Assembly (NCBI GenBank): GCA_018882545.1
Contig: VERS01000119.1
Coordinates: forward strand, 1-6,660
Direction: 5' to 3'
Origin: Mycobacterium sp.
Lineage (GTDB): Bacteria; Actinomycetota; Actinomycetes; Mycobacteriales; Mycobacteriaceae
DNA: 6,660 bases
Position 1 is the stretch's first letter; each line of letters opens with the position of its first letter. A program made the position numbers and the translations under genes. Positions 1-6,214 of this stretch are shown here, one piece after another. The notes beneath the pieces are model-generated. The model had not been told where the DNA came from, did no database searches, and was given only the letters and a program-made list of their open reading frames with translations.

Positions 1-14
1 CCCCCCGGCCCTCC

Positions 15-84
15 CCCCGGCGAGCAGACGGAAAAGACTCCGACACGCCGCTGTCCGGGGGACGTTCACGTCTGCTCGCCGGGG
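15..84. repeat. Long intergenic hairpin, degenerate copy of a repeat also present at 6071-6128
   Basis: Perfect 16-bp inverted arms lie at 15-30 and 69-84 (outer sequence CCCCGGCGAGCAGACG). The 38-nt interior can form a small inner hairpin (GACA 42-45 with TGTC 52-55). The element starts 27 nt past the glnA4 stop in the direction of that gene's transcription, so it could act as a terminator or 3' mRNA stabiliser. No T-tract follows it on the minus strand, so a classical intrinsic terminator is not shown. The right-hand 21 nt (58-78) match the right arm of the hairpin at 6108-6128 at 18 of 21 positions, all three differences being transitions. The left side (21-41) has diverged more, so the inner stem is broken here. 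The rest of 1-110 holds nothing else I can identify. Confidence 0.8.
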
Positions 85-110
85 ATCGGGACGGGAAACC
101 CGACGGGGAT

Positions 111-1493
111 TCAGAAGCGCTCAAACCCACGCACCCGCTCCCAGTCGGTGACCGCCGCGTTGAAGGCAGCCAGTTCCACCCGGGCATTGTTGAGGTAGTG
201 CTCGACCACCTCATCGCCGAACGCCGCGCGGGCCACCGCGGAAGCACCGAACAACCCGGCGGCCTCGGCCAGAGTGCCTGGCAGTCGCGGGGCGTCGCTG
301 ACATAGGCGTTGCCGGCGACCGGCTCGGGCAGATCCAGACCGTTGTCGATGCCGTGCAACCCCCCGGCGATCAGCGCTGCCACCGCCAGATAGGGGTTGA
401 CATCTCCGCCCGGCGCCCGGCATTCGACGCGGAGAGAATCGCCGTGACCGACGATCCGCATCGCGCAGGTCCGGTTGTCCATCCCCCAGGCGACCGCCGT
501 CGGTGCGAAGCTGCCGTCGGCGAATCGCTTGTAGGAGTTGATGTTAGGGGCGTAGAGCAGGGTGAGCTCTCGCAGCGTTGCCAGCTGTCCGGCCAAGAAA
601 CTGCGGAACAGCGCCGACATCCCGAACGGTTCGTCCTCTGCGGCGAACACCGCCGCGCCGCCGGTGTCGCGCAGCGACAGATGGATGTGGCAGCTATTGC
701 CTTCCCGCTCGTCGAACTTCGCCATGAAGGTCAGGCTCTGACCGTGCTGGTCGGCGATCTCCTTGGCGCCGTTCTTGTAGATGGTGTGGTTGTCGCAGGT
801 CACCTGGGCGGTGTCGTACCGGAATGCGATCTCCTGCTGGCCCGGATTGCATTCGCCCTTGACGCCCTCGCAGTACATCCCCGCACCGTCCATCCCCAAG
901 CGGATATCGCGCAGCAGCGGTTCGATCCGGGTCGAGGCGTGAATCGCGTAGTCGACGTTGTAGTCGCTGGCCTTGGTCAGATCGCGGTAGCCCGCCGCCC
1001 ACGCGGCGCGATAGGTCTGCTCGAAGACAATGAACTCCAGTTCGGTGCCGACGAAGGCAGCCAGCCCCCGCTGGGCCAACCGGTCGGTCTGGGCCCGCAG
1101 TATGTTGCGCGGCGCGGCGATCACCGGGGTGCCGTCGGACCACTGCAGATCGGCCATCACCAGCGCAGTGCCCGGCAGCCAGGGCAGAACCCGAAGCGTG
1201 GCCGGGTCGGGTCGCATCATCATGTCGCCGTAACCGGACTCCCAACCGGACATCCGGTATCCGCCGACGGTGTTCATATCGACGTCCACGGCCAGCAGGT
1301 AGTTGCAGCACTCTGCGCCGTGGGCGGCGATCTCCTCGGCGAACAGCCGGGCCGACACCCGCTTTCCGGTCAACCGGCCCTGCATGTCGGAGAAGGCGAC
1401 GATCACGGTGTCCACCTCCCCGGCGGCCATCAGACGGTCCAACTCCCCGGGCGTCAGCAGACCGCGACGCCGGCTGCTGCTCTCAGAGGTCAC
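111..1493 (-). CDS. glnA4: GlnA4-type glutamine synthetase-like protein (probable gamma-glutamyl-amine synthetase)
   Basis: A 460-residue cytoplasmic protein of the glutamine synthetase fold, expected to ligate an amine to the gamma-carboxyl of glutamate using ATP. Catalytic landmarks are all present: the N-terminal beta-grasp part with DMQGRLTGKR (36-45), typical of PuuA/GlnA4-like enzymes rather than the FDGSS loop of true GS; metal-binding GTELEF (149-154); GECNPGQQE (213-221); HIHLS (269-273); SYKR (320-323); NRTCAMR (340-346); and ECRAPGGDVNPYL (357-369). The adenylylation motif NLYDLP of GSI-beta is absent, so the usual nitrogen control by adenylylation should not apply. The GTG start at 1493 is chosen because AAGGAG lies 5 nt upstream; an in-frame ATG at 1550 would add 19 residues but lies upstream of the likely promoter. 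From memory it closely resembles M. tuberculosis GlnA4 (Rv2860c, about 457 aa). The divergent permease suggests an imported amine substrate. The substrate (polyamine, monoamine or ethanolamine) cannot be read from sequence. Confidence 0.9.
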   Translation of the reverse strand: MTSESSSRRRGLLTPGELDRLMAAGEVDTVIVAFSDMQGRLTGKRVSARLFAEEIAAHGAECCNYLLAVDVDMNTVGGYRMSGWESGYGDMMMRPDPATLRVLPWLPGTALVMADLQWSDGTPVIAAPRNILRAQTDRLAQRGLAAFVGTELEFIVFEQTYRAAWAAGYRDLTKASDYNVDYAIHASTRIEPLLRDIRLGMDGAGMYCEGVKGECNPGQQEIAFRYDTAQVTCDNHTIYKNGAKEIADQHGQSLTFMAKFDEREGNSCHIHLSLRDTGGAAVFAAEDEPFGMSALFRSFLAGQLATLRELTLLYAPNINSYKRFADGSFAPTAVAWGMDNRTCAMRIVGHGDSLRVECRAPGGDVNPYLAVAALIAGGLHGIDNGLDLPEPVAGNAYVSDAPRLPGTLAEAAGLFGASAVARAAFGDEVVEHYLNNARVELAAFNAAVTDWERVRGFERF

Positions 1494-1498
1494 AGCCA

Positions 1499-1504
1499 CT
1501 CCTT
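1499..1504 (-). promoter_or_regulatory. Shine-Dalgarno site that decides the glnA4 start
   Basis: On the minus strand AAGGAG occupies 1504-1499, with a 5-nt spacer before the GTG at 1493-1491. It is the strongest ribosome-binding site seen in the window. It argues against the longer reading from the ATG at 1550, which has no comparable site. Confidence 0.75.
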
Positions 1505-1516
1505 GAATCGGGCGGA

Positions 1517-1522
1517 ACACTA
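1517..1522 (-). promoter_or_regulatory. Candidate -10 element for glnA4
   Basis: On the minus strand TAGTGT (1522-1517) fits the mycobacterial TANNNT -10 pattern. Transcription would begin near 1510, giving a leader of about 17 nt that contains the AAGGAG site. No clear TTGACA-like -35 is present at 16-19 nt upstream. The same octamer, CCTAGTGT, recurs facing the permease at 1583-1590. This is pattern-based and not proven. Confidence 0.45.
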
Positions 1523-1531
1523 GGTTTAACA

Positions 1532-1545
1532 CGTCGCAGGCGACG
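1532..1545. promoter_or_regulatory. Small palindrome, possible operator between glnA4 and the permease
   Basis: CGTCGC-AG-GCGACG is a perfect 6+6 bp inverted repeat with a 2-bp centre. It covers the -35/spacer region of the proposed glnA4 promoter, a place where a repressor could block it. Palindromes this short are common in GC-rich DNA, so operator function is only a suggestion. Confidence 0.3.
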
Positions 1546-1584
1546 CGCATTTAGAAAGGTAGGGCACCGGGAGGCCGGAGCGCC

Positions 1585-1590
1585 TAGTGT
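1585..1590 (+). promoter_or_regulatory. Candidate -10 element for the APC permease
   Basis: TAGTGT lies 40 nt before the permease GTG and fits TANNNT. A transcript from about 1597 would carry a leader of roughly 34 nt containing GAAGGGAG (1614-1621), 9 nt from the start codon. No convincing -35 is seen. It mirrors the glnA4 element at 1522-1517 on the other strand, which raises the chance that both are real. Confidence 0.4.
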
Positions 1591-1630
1591 CGCCAGCACT
1601 GCCACCAAAAACCGAAGGGAGACGCGAGCC

Positions 1631-3202
1631 GTGCCCGAGGGTCATGAGCTACTCGACGATGACGAACTGCACCTGGCCAAGCTGGGATACGCCCAGGAGT
1701 TGCAGCGCTCGTGGTCGGGCTTTTCCAACTTCGCGATCTCGTTTTCGATCATCTCCATCCTGGCAGGCTGCTTCACCTCCTTCGGCCTGGGTTGGAACAA
1801 CGGCGGCCCGGCAGCCATCGCCTGGGGTTGGCCCATCCTCAGCGTGTTCATCCTGCTGGTGGGTTTATGCATGTCCGAACTGGTCTCGGCCTACCCGACC
1901 TCGGGCGGAATCTATTGGTGGGCGGCTAAACTCGGCGGCCCCAAGGCCGGCTACTACACCGGATGGCTGAACCTGATCGGATTGATCGCCATCCTGGCCT
2001 CGGTCGCCTACGGCAGCGCCACCTTCTTGGATCTGACCCTGGGCACACTCAGCGAGAGCTGGCTGGCCGGCTACAGCCTCACTCGGGTTTTCGTGATGTT
2101 CCTGGCGATCCTGGCCCTGGTCGCGGTGATCAACATCTTCTCCAGCCACCTGCTGGCCGTCATCAACAACATCTCGGTGTGGTGGCACGTCGCCGGCGCC
2201 GCCGCGGTGATCGCGATCCTGTGGCTGGTACCCGAGCGACACGCAAGTGTCGGGGAGGTGTTTGCCCGAACCATCAACAACAGCGGTATGTTCTCCGGCT
2301 CCACCTCCGGCTGGGGGTGGCTGCTGTTCGTCCTGCCGATCTCGGCGATCCTGACCCAGTACACGATCACCGGGTATGACGCCTCGGCGCACCTGTCCGA
2401 GGAAACCAAGAGTGCGGCCGACGCCGCCGCCAAAGGGATCTGGCGGTCGATCTTCTACTCCGCGATCGGCGGCTGGATCCTGCTGCTGAGCTTCCTGTTC
2501 GCCGTCCACGACGCCGACGGGGTGTCCAAGGCCGGTGGGGCGGTGGCGGCCATCTTCAACCAGGCGCTGACGTCGAACTGGGCCGCGGCGGTTTTGTTCA
2601 TCTCCACGGCCGGCCAGTTGTTCTGTACCACCGCCTGCCAGACCAGCGCATCGCGGATGCTGTTCGCGTTCAGCCGCGACCGCGCGGTTCCCGGTCACCG
2701 GTTGTGGTCGGCGGTCAATGCCAACCGGGTGCCGGCCAATGCGGTTATCGTGACGGCCGTGATCGCCGCGGCGCTGGCATTGCCGGCGCTGGTCGAAGTC
2801 GACATCAACGGCGCCCCGGTACCGGTGGCCTTCTTCGCGGTGGTGTCCATCGGCGTGGTCGGGCTGTACCTCTGTTTCGCGGTGCCGATCTACTACCGGT
2901 GGAGGGCCGGGGACTCCTTCCAGGCCGGCTCGTGGAGCCTGCGCGGCCACTACCGCTGGATCGCCCCGCTGGCGCTGGCCGAAATCATCTTCACCGCGAT
3001 CATCGCCATGTTCCCCACCTCGCTGGGCGGCATGCCCTGGGATCCCAGCTTCGAGTGGAAATTCGTCAACTACACCCCGCTGGTAGTCTTCGGCGTTCTG
3101 ATCCTGCTGTGGCTGTATTGGCATGTGTCGGTGAAGAAGTGGTTCACCGGACCCGTCCGGCAGGTGGAGGTCGTCGGCGACCAGCTCAAGGAGATCGCCT
3201 GA
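1631..3202 (+). CDS. APC-superfamily amino acid/amine permease (amino acid/choline transporter type)
   Basis: A 523-residue inner-membrane transporter, about the usual size of the GABA/choline/amino acid (ACT) branch of the APC superfamily. After a short acidic cytoplasmic N-terminus (about 1-30), roughly twelve hydrophobic helices can be drawn near 33-55, 65-85, 105-130, 152-170, 183-200, 228-248, 273-292, 316-338, 368-388, 398-420, 442-462 and 482-499. Family signatures are SELVSAYPTSGGIYWWA (82-98) after helix 2, TGYDASAHLSEETK (247-260) and SRMLFAFSRDRAVPG (341-355). The C-terminus is basic and cytoplasmic. The GTG at 1631 has GAAGGGAG 9 nt upstream; the nearby ATG at 1644 is out of frame. 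The gene is divergent from glnA4, and the two probably share regulation: the permease would import the amine or amino acid that the synthetase glutamylates. The specific substrate is unknown. Confidence 0.9.
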   Translation: MPEGHELLDDDELHLAKLGYAQELQRSWSGFSNFAISFSIISILAGCFTSFGLGWNNGGPAAIAWGWPILSVFILLVGLCMSELVSAYPTSGGIYWWAAKLGGPKAGYYTGWLNLIGLIAILASVAYGSATFLDLTLGTLSESWLAGYSLTRVFVMFLAILALVAVINIFSSHLLAVINNISVWWHVAGAAAVIAILWLVPERHASVGEVFARTINNSGMFSGSTSGWGWLLFVLPISAILTQYTITGYDASAHLSEETKSAADAAAKGIWRSIFYSAIGGWILLLSFLFAVHDADGVSKAGGAVAAIFNQALTSNWAAAVLFISTAGQLFCTTACQTSASRMLFAFSRDRAVPGHRLWSAVNANRVPANAVIVTAVIAAALALPALVEVDINGAPVPVAFFAVVSIGVVGLYLCFAVPIYYRWRAGDSFQAGSWSLRGHYRWIAPLALAEIIFTAIIAMFPTSLGGMPWDPSFEWKFVNYTPLVVFGVLILLWLYWHVSVKKWFTGPVRQVEVVGDQLKEIA

Positions 3203-3228
3203 CAGCAGTGACGGCCGTCCGCCCGGAT

Positions 3229-3792
3229 TCACCAGGTGCTGGAACGCAGCACGATCTCGGCGGCCAGCTGGGCGGTGGCCTCCTCGACATTGCGCCGGCT
3301 GCTGAACTCGACCAACCGGAAGTCGCTGTAGACGAATCGCTGGCTGGCCCTGGCCACGGCCCGGGTTGCCGGGCTGTTCACCAGGGCGGTGGTGTTGATC
3401 TCCACCGGCACGCAGTCCGGATCGCGGATCACACCGTTCGGATCGGGCACCCGGGGATGGCCGCGGTCGATCACCACCAGACCGGTGAATCGGTCCGGCC
3501 GCGCCGCGGCCACCTCCCAGGCCAACTCCGCACCGTGGCGGTCCCCCACCAGCACCCCGGACGGCACGTCGAGGGTGTCGAGGATCTCGATCACCGTCTT
3601 GGCGTTGATTCGTGGATCCGCACCGACCACAACGGTGCGGGTCGCCGCGACGTGCAGGCGCTTGCAGAGCGCGTCGTAGGCGGCGAGTGGATGAGCGGCT
3701 GCGCCGAGAATCACGACGTGGGGGCCGCGCTCGGGGCCGGTGACACGAACCGCCACGCCGAACCCATCGACGGTCATCATCGTTCCCGGCAT
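3229..3792 (-). CDS. Short alpha/beta-hydrolase-like protein lacking the nucleophile serine
   Basis: A 187-residue protein that reads like the N-terminal half of an alpha/beta hydrolase: an early strand HVVILGAAAH (25-34) at the oxyanion-loop position, a strand-helix leading to the elbow VLVGDRHGAELAW (80-92), then GLVVIDRGHPR (104-114). The usual G-x-S-x-G elbow reads G-D-R-H-G (83-87), with arginine where the serine should be. The chain ends before the region that normally supplies the catalytic acid and histidine, so hydrolase activity is unlikely. The reading frame is intact and codon use is like its neighbours, so it looks like a maintained gene rather than a fresh pseudogene. It may be a binding or regulatory pseudo-enzyme; the true role is unknown. 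Start choice: ATG 3792 fits a leaderless transcript, while ATG 3780 or 3777 (residues 5 and 6) has GGGA just upstream. It follows the lipoprotein gene by 62 bp and converges with the permease, 26 bp apart. Confidence 0.75.
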   Translation of the reverse strand: MPGTMMTVDGFGVAVRVTGPERGPHVVILGAAAHPLAAYDALCKRLHVAATRTVVVGADPRINAKTVIEILDTLDVPSGVLVGDRHGAELAWEVAAARPDRFTGLVVIDRGHPRVPDPNGVIRDPDCVPVEINTTALVNSPATRAVARASQRFVYSDFRLVEFSSRRNVEEATAQLAAEIVLRSSTW

Positions 3793-3798
3793 CTATAT

Positions 3799-3804
3799 AC
3801 GTTA
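3799..3804 (-). promoter_or_regulatory. Candidate -10 of the hydrolase-like gene, leaderless geometry
   Basis: On the minus strand the AT-rich run CATAACGTATATAG directly precedes the ATG at 3792. TAACGT (3804-3799) fits TANNNT and is followed by 6 nt and then the A of the ATG, as in leaderless mycobacterial genes. The overlapping TATATA (3799-3794) is an alternative that would start transcription near 3787 and favour the internal ATG at 3780 or 3777. Such an AT-rich patch is rare in this window. Confidence 0.4.
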
Positions 3805-3854
3805 TGCCAGAAGACCTCGGGTGCGGCGGTTCCGGAGTTCCTCTCAGAGATAAC

Positions 3855-4526
3855 TCAGGAAGCTTGCAGCTTCATGACCTGACTGCTGAAAACATCGAGG
3901 AATGTTTGTGGCAGTGATGCTTTCGCCACGATCGTGGGATTCGGGGTTGGGTAGGCGATAGCGAACAGCCCCCGCTCCCGCACGTTCTGGAAGGCCATGT
4001 AGACACTGCTCGCCGAATTCCCGAGGGTCATCGTCTGTTGGTAGGCCAGCGTGTCGTCGGGCAGGCCCGGCAACGCGGCGGTGGTCATCGGGATGCCTTC
4101 GGAGGCGGGGTCGAAGAAGGCTTCGAAGCTGGCGCAGCGATCGGCCGCGGCCTCGAGCGCATCCAGATCCAGGTTCCAGGACAGCAAGGTCACGACAATG
4201 CGGGCACCGTCGTAGGAGACCGCATACTTCACCGCGCTGCCGGGACCTAGCGTGCCGGAAGCCTCGGCGGTCTGTTTGATGACAGCGGTCAGGGCGTTGG
4301 CGCAGCCCGCCGGCCGGGACAGCATCGACCCAAGCTCGCTGGCTCCGTCCTGATCGCCCGGCTGTTCGAGGATCCGGCCGTATTGCACACCGGCCGGGAA
4401 ATCGGACTCAGTCAACACCGCCTGGGACAGGATCGCTCCCGGCCAGGTCGGGGTCCCCGCCACTGTCGCGGCGCAACCGGTGAGCACGGCCGCGACGACC
4501 AGCACCCCCGCCGTGCGACCCTGCAT
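3855..4526 (-). CDS. Small exported lipoprotein of unknown function
   Basis: A 223-residue protein with a lipoprotein signal peptide: one arginine in the n-region, a hydrophobic stretch (7-15), and the lipobox VLTG-C with Cys18 as the acylated residue. The mature protein is soluble and acidic to neutral, with LTESDFPAG (38-46) and the two cysteines Cys75 and Cys131, which could form a disulfide outside the membrane. It resembles uncharacterised mycobacterial lipoproteins of the DUF5642 or PknH-sensor-like kind. That family call is from memory and weak. The ATG at 4526 lies 5 nt past the cobQ stop, with GAGGG just upstream. A GTG at 4535 overlaps the cobQ stop as GTGA and would add three residues (VRV). 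Either start implies translational coupling to cobQ. No link to corrin synthesis is evident in the protein itself. Confidence 0.8.
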   Translation of the reverse strand: MQGRTAGVLVVAAVLTGCAATVAGTPTWPGAILSQAVLTESDFPAGVQYGRILEQPGDQDGASELGSMLSRPAGCANALTAVIKQTAEASGTLGPGSAVKYAVSYDGARIVVTLLSWNLDLDALEAAADRCASFEAFFDPASEGIPMTTAALPGLPDDTLAYQQTMTLGNSASSVYMAFQNVRERGLFAIAYPTPNPTIVAKASLPQTFLDVFSSQVMKLQAS

Positions 4527-4531
4527 AACCC

Positions 4532-6052
4532 TCACCCTAGCCACCCCAGCGCACTGCGGATCACCGGCGCGACGGAGGGCGGTCCGTCCAGCAGGGCGAA
4601 AATCGCCTCGAGGTCCAGATGGGCGGCCATCAGGTCGGCCATCAGGTCCAGTTGGGCGTCGCGCCGCCCGCCGACGCTGACATCGGGGGCCACCTCGAAC
4701 CCGTCCACGCCGGCCGCCCGGGCAGCCCGACTCAGCCACTCCCGTCGGAAGTCGTCATTGTCGAACAGACCGTGCCAGTGGGTACCGAACACCGTGCCGC
4801 CGACGTACCCGTGCGCAGCGCCGTCGACCTCGAACCAGACATCCTCGGCGCACCGCGCCACTTGACCGTGGTGGATTTCGTAACCGTGCAACGGCCCCGC
4901 CCAGCGGCGCAGCGTCTTGTCGTCGGCGAACACGATGTCGGCGTCCAGCAACCCCAGACCACTGACCGTCCCCCGGCCGCTCTCGACGTGGTCGTCGATG
5001 CGTCGGCACAGCATCTGAAGCCCGCCGCAGATGCCCAGCAACACCCGCCCGCGGCGGACGTGTTCGGCCAGCGCCTCGGCCAATCCCCGCTCGATCAGCC
5101 AGCCCAGATCGGCGACGGTGGCCTTGCTCCCGGGCAGCACCACCACATCGGCGTCAGCAACCTCGGCCGGCTCACTGATCCAGCGCACCGCGACGCCGGG
5201 TTCGCAGGCCAGCGCCTCGACATCGGTGCTGTTGGAGATCCGCGGCAGCCGAACCGCCGCAACCTTGAGCCACTGCCTGCCACAGGGCGGGGACGGCCTG
5301 CCCACCACACTGCCGGGCACCGTCGACAGCGAGTCCTCGGCATCCATCCACAACCGGTCGCTGTAGGGCACTACACCGTAGGTGCGGCGGCCCGTCAGTG
5401 TCGTGAGCTGCTCCAGCCCGGGTGCCAGCAGCGCCGGGTCGCCCCGGAACTTGTTGACGACGAAGCCGGCGACGAGGGCCTGATCCTGCGGTTCCAGCAC
5501 CGCCACGGTGCCGAACAGATGCGCCAACACCCCGCCGCGGTCGATATCACCGACCACGATGACAGGAAGACCTGCCGACCGGGCCAGCCCCATGTTTGCC
5601 AAATCCGTTGCCCGCAGGTTGATTTCGGCGGGTGAGCCGGCGCCTTCACATAACACCACATCGAAATCGGCCCGCAGGCCGGCGAGTTCCTCGGCGACGA
5701 TCCCGGCCAGCCGGTCGCGGTGGGCGATGTAGTCCGATGCGCCGACGGAGCCAACCGCGCGCCCGCGTACCACCAGTTGGGAGGTGCGGTCGCTGCCGGG
5801 CTTGAGCAGGATCGGATTGAACCGCACGCTGGGTGCAAGGCCGGCGGCGCGGGCCTGCATGGCCTGCGCGCGGCCGATTTCGCCGGCTGCCCCGTCTGCG
5901 CCCAGGGCGACCACCGAGTTGTTGCTCATATTCTGCGCCTTGAACGGCGCAACCCGGATTCCGCTGCGCGCCAGCAGCCGGCACAACCCGGCGACCACCA
6001 TCGACTTACCGGCGTCGGAGGTGGTGCCGGCGACGAGCAGCGCCCCGCTCAT
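4532..6052 (-). CDS. cobQ: Cobyric acid synthase CobQ
   Basis: A 506-residue cytoplasmic enzyme that amidates four side-chain carboxylates of adenosylcobyrinic acid a,c-diamide, using glutamine and ATP, to give cobyric acid in cobalamin biosynthesis. The N-terminal dethiobiotin-synthetase-like domain begins with the nucleotide-binding loop GTTSDAGKS (9-17) and has the family motif [10 protein letters not shown] (37-46), then [14 protein letters not shown] (133-146) and GDIDRGGV (168-175). The C-terminal glutamine amidotransferase domain starts near 263 and has VLPGSK (305-310), the nucleophile Cys342 in [18 protein letters not shown] (390-396) and the catalytic His427 in [10 protein letters not shown]. 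Length is as expected for the family. The ATG at 6052 begins the conserved N-terminus; its ribosome site is weak (AGGGG about 11 nt upstream), just outside the hairpin at 6071-6128. The gene is followed closely by the lipoprotein gene. No cobalamin riboswitch box is seen in its leader. Confidence 0.97.
   Translation of the reverse strand: MSGALLVAGTTSDAGKSMVVAGLCRLLARSGIRVAPFKAQNMSNNSVVALGADGAAGEIGRAQAMQARAAGLAPSVRFNPILLKPGSDRTSQLVVRGRAVGSVGASDYIAHRDRLAGIVAEELAGLRADFDVVLCEGAGSPAEINLRATDLANMGLARSAGLPVIVVGDIDRGGVLAHLFGTVAVLEPQDQALVAGFVVNKFRGDPALLAPGLEQLTTLTGRRTYGVVPYSDRLWMDAEDSLSTVPGSVVGRPSPPCGRQWLKVAAVRLPRISNSTDVEALACEPGVAVRWISEPAEVADADVVVLPGSKATVADLGWLIERGLAEALAEHVRRGRVLLGICGGLQMLCRRIDDHVESGRGTVSGLGLLDADIVFADDKTLRRWAGPLHGYEIHHGQVARCAEDVWFEVDGAAHGYVGGTVFGTHWHGLFDNDDFRREWLSRAARAAGVDGFEVAPDVSVGGRRDAQLDLMADLMAAHLDLEAIFALLDGPPSVAPVIRSALGWLG
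4624..4647. repeat. Perfect 12-bp tandem duplication inside cobQ
   Basis: CGGCCATCAGGT occurs twice back to back (4624-4635 and 4636-4647). On the minus strand this encodes DLMADLMA, near residues 469-476 of CobQ, in the C-terminal tail after the amidotransferase core. The 12-bp unit keeps the frame, so it would be tolerated. It could be slippage or simply helix-forming sequence. Confidence 0.7.
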
Positions 6053-6070
6053 CTGCTCACTGACCCCTGC

Positions 6071-6128
6071 CGAGCAGACACAAACGTCCCCAGAACCACG
6101 GCGTGTCGGGGACGTTTGTGTCTGCTCG
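6071..6128. repeat. Perfect 21-bp inverted repeat (hairpin) in the map-cobQ gap
   Basis: Arms 6071-6091 and 6108-6128 are perfectly complementary over 21 bp and read CGAGCAGACACAAACGTCCC plus one further C. The loop is 16 nt (6092-6107). On the minus-strand transcript it lies about 89 nt after the map stop and ends 18 nt before the cobQ ATG, so it could attenuate read-through, protect the map mRNA 3' end, or influence access to the weak cobQ ribosome site. No T-tract follows on either strand. It is a better-preserved copy of the element at 15-84. I recall similar GAGCAGACG-type intergenic palindromes in other mycobacterial genomes but cannot check this here. Confidence 0.9.
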
Positions 6129-6204
6129 CGGGAGGAGAACCGGCGCGCGGCGGAGAACCGGCGCGCGGCGGAGAACCGGCGCGCGGCGGCAGCTCGCGGG
6201 AGGA
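6124..6204. repeat. 13-bp direct repeats bracketing the tandem array
   Basis: GCTCGCGGGAGGA occurs at 6124-6136 and again at 6192-6204, on either side of the 18-bp array. The left copy overlaps the end of the hairpin right arm (GCTCG at 6124-6128) and the first two bases of the array. The duplication therefore probably arose with or after the array, by slippage or unequal recombination. The brackets are not transposon-like, since nothing coding lies between them. Confidence 0.75.
6135..6188. repeat. Three perfect 18-bp tandem units (VNTR-like)
   Basis: The unit GAGAACCGGCGCGCGGCG is repeated without any mismatch at 6135-6152, 6153-6170 and 6171-6188. It lies between the map stop and the hairpin upstream of cobQ and is not inside a credible gene. 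Perfect identity suggests recent expansion, so copy number may vary between strains, as for mycobacterial minisatellites. Confidence 0.9.
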
Positions 6205-6214
6205 CTCACGGCCG

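Noticed and set aside
198..1523. Long open frame on the plus strand opposite glnA4 (441 codons)
   Set aside because: It is the antisense shadow of a well-supported gene; its translation is rich in Arg, Gly, His and Gln with no recognisable domain, as expected from GC-rich codon structure.
1494..1630. GlnR binding box near glnA4 (GTTTAAC at 1524-1530)
   Set aside because: Only one half resembles the expected paired GTnAC/GAAAC pattern; the second half at the right spacing is missing.
3203..3228. Bidirectional terminator between the permease and the hydrolase-like gene
   Set aside because: Only a tiny ACGGCCGT palindrome is present, with no stable stem or T-tract.
1865..3232. Long open frame on the minus strand opposite the permease (455 codons)
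   Set aside because: Low-complexity translation full of Arg, Gly, Asp and Gln, no motif, and fully overlapped by a clear 12-helix transporter.
2704..3882. Plus-strand open frame running from the permease across the hydrolase-like gene
   Set aside because: It overlaps two better-supported genes in other frames and shows no domain.
4619..5635. Open frame on the plus strand opposite cobQ (338 codons)
   Set aside because: Antisense shadow of cobQ with a composition-driven translation and no start context.
6124..6204. CRISPR-like or insertion-sequence remnant
   Set aside because: The repeats are directly adjacent with no spacers, and there is no transposase or terminal inverted repeat pair enclosing coding sequence.
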